A stretch of DNA of 64,000 bases, taken from assembly GCA_008694505.1 (NCBI GenBank), contig VZDJ01000090.1:2473521-2537520 (forward strand). Reading direction: 5' to 3'. The translations under genes were made by a program, and so were the position numbers. The notes under the pieces were generated by a model. The model worked only from the letters and a program-made list of their open reading frames with translations, ran no database searches and had not been told where the DNA came from. The DNA is from Cyanoderma ruficeps (taxonomy: Eukaryota > Chordata > Aves > Passeriformes > Timaliidae). This document shows, one piece after another, positions 59,601-64,000 of the stretch (position 1 is its first letter; every line of letters begins with the position of its first letter).

Positions 59601-62600
59601 TGAGCTGTTCTGAAAACATGCCAGAGAAGCAATAACCTCCTCAGAGAATTAATTTCTGCAGTTAACTACCCTTGTGATCAAAATGAATCCCCAACTGTCT
59701 TCCTTAAGTCAGGCTTCTGCCTCAGTAATTTATGTCCTGTCCTTTTCTCATGAGACACGGACAGCTGACTATTCCCTTCCTCTCTGCAGTACTCTGCCAT
59801 GCACTGGAATACTTTTGTGCTTTTTTCCCAATATTTTTCTTGATCAAGCAACCAGCTCCTTTTTCTGTTTCCTTGAAGGCTTAGGAAGCACTGCCTTATA
59901 AACTACACCAACCAACCCCTTGGCCATCATCACCTACCTCACATCCACACGTGGGCTTCAGACCCAAGAGACTCAAGAAAAAGAGGAGCCAGTGATAAAA
60001 ACAGAAACCTCCCTCTCCTACCCCCACCTTGCCACATGGGAAGGAAACCTCATGGCCACATTTACTCATCCAGTGCAAAAAATTCCAATGTGTTATGGAT
60101 ACAGCACTGCTGGAGACAGCTTAACAGCACAGTCATAAGTGACAGGAAAAAAATGATATAAATTTTATCTAAATGACACAGCAACCACTGCAATGCTCAG
60201 CATGACACCAGGTGAGTCTGCTTCCTCAGGCAGTGGTCTGTTTTTCTAAGATAACTACTCAGTATCATGTTTCAAGACCCCAACTACAGCACACTGGGCT
60301 TTCCTGGAAGTTTCCATCAGGCTACCTAAAAGGCTTTTCTTTAATGATAATTTTCACAAATACTTTTGATGAATTAAAAAACTTTTAATTATATAGTATA
60401 TACCAAATACTGTGCATTTTCCAAAACAAATTGGACAGAATCATGCAGATGAAAGAACAACTTATCCCTGAATAACTGCAGTCATCCTATGCATATACAG
60501 ACACAAAAGAAAAACTTCAGGTATACAAGTATACTGGACCAGTTAAAATGGAAATGGTGCTGTACTTGCCACAGAATTTTGATAAGGTTATTAAAAATAA
60601 TAACTACTTCAGTGGTTCATTTTGCCAGCTCATAGTGACATTTCAATTCAAGTGCTCTGTATCAAATTTTAACTCCCTATAATCAAAAGAGTTAATCCAA
60701 AACCTAAGTGCTGAAACGGAATTGTTTTAAAGGAAAGCTAAAGCAAATTCCAAGTCTTTGTTCTTAGCATTCCTAGAAAATTACAATGCACAGCCAAACC
60801 TTGCTAGGATTCCTTGTTCAGAGGCAATTCTGTAACATCAATATGTAAATGGATTTTCTAGAACAAGGTGATTAGGCTGGACTAATTAAAAGCTACCTAA
60901 CGGGGAACAAAAATAGTAAAAAAAGGAAGACAGTTTTATATCACTGCTGCTGGAAGTAAATGAGTTTCCAAACACAACATTTCAAAGGAAAACCTCTACT
61001 CTGTATTTTCTTTCCATGAGGTATGATGGAACCACAGGTGGACAATAGGTATGCAGAATGCCCAGATTTCTGTATGGATGCAGACAAGGAGAAAAAAATG
61101 GCAGCCTCAGCCAGCACAAGTCAGAGAGAAACCTTTGGAGAATGCAAAATGGCTTAAAAAACCAGTGTTTGAAAAAAAACCAAAAAAACCCCAACCAAAA
61201 CCCAAAAAGTCTTGAATCTGAAAGACTTCTCATAACACACAGAGCAAGGAGAAATGTGTGCCAGCACGTGCACCTGTGCACACATCCATGTACCCACCAG
61301 CTACACATGTAGAACCACACAGAGCTCCCTTCCACAGCAATTTTATTTTTTTCTTTAATGCCACTGTTTACTTTATTTCAGGGCTTTCTTTAATCTAAAA
61401 TTGCAATTAAAAATTCAATCACAATACATATTTTGTTTTCCTGCGTAAGAAAGACACAGATGTTTGGGATCTATTCAATTATGCTGCAATTCTTGATCAG
61501 GTTGGGATCTCTGCAGGTTTCAAAACTATGATGTTAGCTCTTAGGCTGAGATGGACTATTTTGGGTCTGTGCCACAGTACAGAAGGCAAACCAGTTGAGC
61601 ACTAGAAGCTAAACAAAAATTTAATCCTTATTTCAGTGTATCTGTGAAGACCTGCAGAAAAAGTTAGGTGCCAGTCAGAACCCTGAGCTGGAACACACTG
61701 AAACAAGAGCAGTGCAAATGGTTACAGCCCTCAAAGAAATCCACTGAGCTTGGAGACAAAACACATTCCCATCCTACAGAAAGTTATCATGGGCCAGAAT
61801 CTCTGTAAAGGATTTTATTGGCTAAGAATAATTTGTATTCATGTATATTTTTTATTACTGTTTAAGAGCACAATGTTAACTTGATAATGAAAAAAATGTA
61901 GTTTCTACCCTGTGCAAGGTTCTAATTTTTTGCTAAAATAACATATAGAATACTGAGAAACTACAGAATTTTTTACTACAGTCATGAGAGTAGTGCATTT
62001 ATGAAAGCAGATGACACTCAGACAACATGCAACATTTCAAAAAGCATAAAAGAGGATGATGAGGAGACTGGGAAAAACACAGGTTTAGGCAGTAACAGTA
62101 ATGATGCACCACTCCTCTGCTACTGCTACTTGGCTTTTGAATTACTCTGCTATGAATGTGGGAGAAAAATCAGCACTCTATGAATCTGAGCAGTTTGCAA
62201 TATTTCAACCTGCCGACAACAAGACAACTACCCTGCCCTTCCCTCCCCACCCCCCATTTCCTTCCTATGATTCATCATTGCAAAGACATTCTTCAAAAAT
62301 GTTTGTCTATATCAGGAATGCAGAAGTAAAGAGGTGAGAGTCAGCAAAATCTTGACAATCAGCTCACTGGAACAAAGTCAGAAGAATGCATTGTGTGAAA
62401 GTTTGTCAAAAATAGACTAGATGAAAATGCTGGAAATACAGTTCCTATTGTACCAGGAGGTCAGATTTGAGTAAGTAGAGTTTGAAATCCAATGCAAGGG
62501 GAGAAGATTCATTCATTATTCTAATACATATCTTATGATTACTTACCAAAATGTATTATCTTTTTAATCAAATCATATAGAAGAGGTTGTAAGGAGCAGA

Positions 62601-64000
62601 AACTGGAAGCATTATTAAAAAAAAATCTCCAAGTATTATCAGTGCCTTGGAGACAGGCTTAAAAAAGGCAAGAACCATTTACCCCCACACAAAGGCTTTT
62701 TTTTTTTTTTTAATGCCTAAGAAGTCCTTCTGAGATAGCAAATTCTAATCAAAATTCTACTCTGGTAGAATAATAAAAGCCTACCAAATTCTAACCTGAA
62801 ATGCTACCTTTCTAGAAAGGACATAAAATACGTATCTTGACTCACCTCATGAGAATATAAAAATGAAGGAAATAATTTCTTGGGAATACATCTATTATTT
62901 GTTGCAGCATATGCTCCTAAGGAGCCAATAAATTCTTAGCAAAGAGGGAAATTTTTTCATTTTATTTTGGAACAGCTCAACCAGAAGGTTTTGATCAAAG
63001 CCACTTTCACATTAGAGAAAGAATTCTTATTCTCAGCATATTATTTCTCAAACCTTTTAACTTCTTTTCTTCTTTTCCCCTCACCCAGACTAAGAATCTT
63101 TCAAGCATCATACCACCTTCCACCATATTATTTAGTAGAAAAGCCTTTAGAAACACATCAAACCACTTGACAAAACAGTGTGTCTAGAAATTCAAGATAC
63201 ATGAAGAACAGTGGAATATCAGTCATTCCAGGCAGATCAGGCAGTAGAGCTAGAACTCAAAAATCTAATACTGCCAACTGAAAAATAATTTAGACAAGCC
63301 AGACAGAAGGCTTTGCTTTACTGAGAGACTACAGATAATCAGAAAATTATTTTAGTCAACAGACTGCTGAAAGGTGACTTGTACACAAATGCACACACCC
63401 AAGGACAAACTCCAACCATGCTCCATCACCGTACATGCTGATATAAATGACTCTGGAGATTGTCTGGCTCACTCTTGCAACAGTCGTTTCACTGACTTTA
63501 CTGAAAGTTTTAATACTATTTAAGTGATACTTTTAAATAGGATTTTTGTAAGTCAATTAATTCAATTTACTTCTCAAGCCTAAAAGGAAGTTGGATGATT
63601 ATCTCTAAAAGAGACATACTTTTATATTAAACTTGACAAGTATTATAAATAGCCATGAACAACATAAAGTGAATCTTTCATGACACAGGGATGCAGAAAG
63701 CAACATCATGCCATTGAAAGTATCACTGCATTACTAAATGTTTTGTACACAAGAGTCAGTGGGGCCTTAGGGGGTGGATTAAGGTGAGTTCTGCCTGCCA
63801 GTGACTCTATTTACTCTGGGAGGATGGGAGGGAAGAAGAAAAGAAGCATAAAAGGATTAGGCAATACTGTGGCCTTGGCAGGTACAAGTAGTGCTGATAT
63901 TGCAGGGTATCTGCATACAAGAATCTCAGAAGAGTTTGGTACTGCATAGGATGAAGAGGAACACACAAGCAATAGAAATCACTACTGTGGCAGTAGTATA

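Larger units (their letters stand above)
53004..64000 (-). other. Large STXBP5L intron (at least 11 kb), continues beyond window
   Basis: No further tomosyn exon could be matched on the minus strand. Contents seen are the N gap (54872-54940), T/A-rich sequence after it, the CpG-dense hairpin near 56600, an A/C-rich run near 61170-61210, and otherwise AT-rich noncoding DNA. Alternative linker exons of tomosyns are short and variable, so one could have been missed. Confidence 0.65.

Overview
The window is vertebrate nuclear DNA: intron-rich genes with GT-AG splice sites, a truncated CR1 LINE and a solo retroviral LTR. CR1, the short introns and the LTR type point to a bird, probably a passerine. 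The species call is an inference; the two genes are recognised directly from their proteins.

Two convergent genes occupy the window. POLQ (DNA polymerase theta) runs on the + strand and enters from beyond the left edge. I could place 24 consecutive coding exons from 2035 to 38518. Their phases all agree and together they give 2255 residues and a stop. They correspond to exons 7-30 of the 30-exon human gene. They encode the second RecA lobe and C-terminal helicase domains, the long disordered centre (one 3062-nt exon), and the complete A-family polymerase domain. The N-terminal helicase lobe (Walker A, DEAH box) lies outside the window.

STXBP5L (tomosyn-2) runs on the - strand and enters from the right. 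Six exons, from 53003 down to 46809, encode the last 379 or so residues: the tail of the WD40/LLGL-like region and the complete C-terminal R-SNARE coil. Everything from 53004 to 64000 appears to be intron, with a 69-base assembly gap at 54872-54940. The same tail-to-tail POLQ/STXBP5L arrangement is known in human chromosome 3q13.

The 8.3 kb between the two stop codons holds the 3' UTRs and intergenic DNA, with a perfect 4 x 22 bp GC-rich tandem repeat. The two proteins have unrelated jobs (theta-mediated end joining; restraint of SNARE-driven exocytosis), so the pairing is conserved synteny, not an operon-like unit.

I found no CRISPR array, no bacterial-type system and no evidently new gene. 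The items most worth checking are a GC-AG intron in POLQ, an in-frame cryptic terminal exon at 28271-28418, the solo LTR with exact 5-bp target duplications, the CR1 insertion that would end a retained-intron POLQ reading frame, the 22-bp minisatellite, and a CpG-dense hairpin in the STXBP5L intron.
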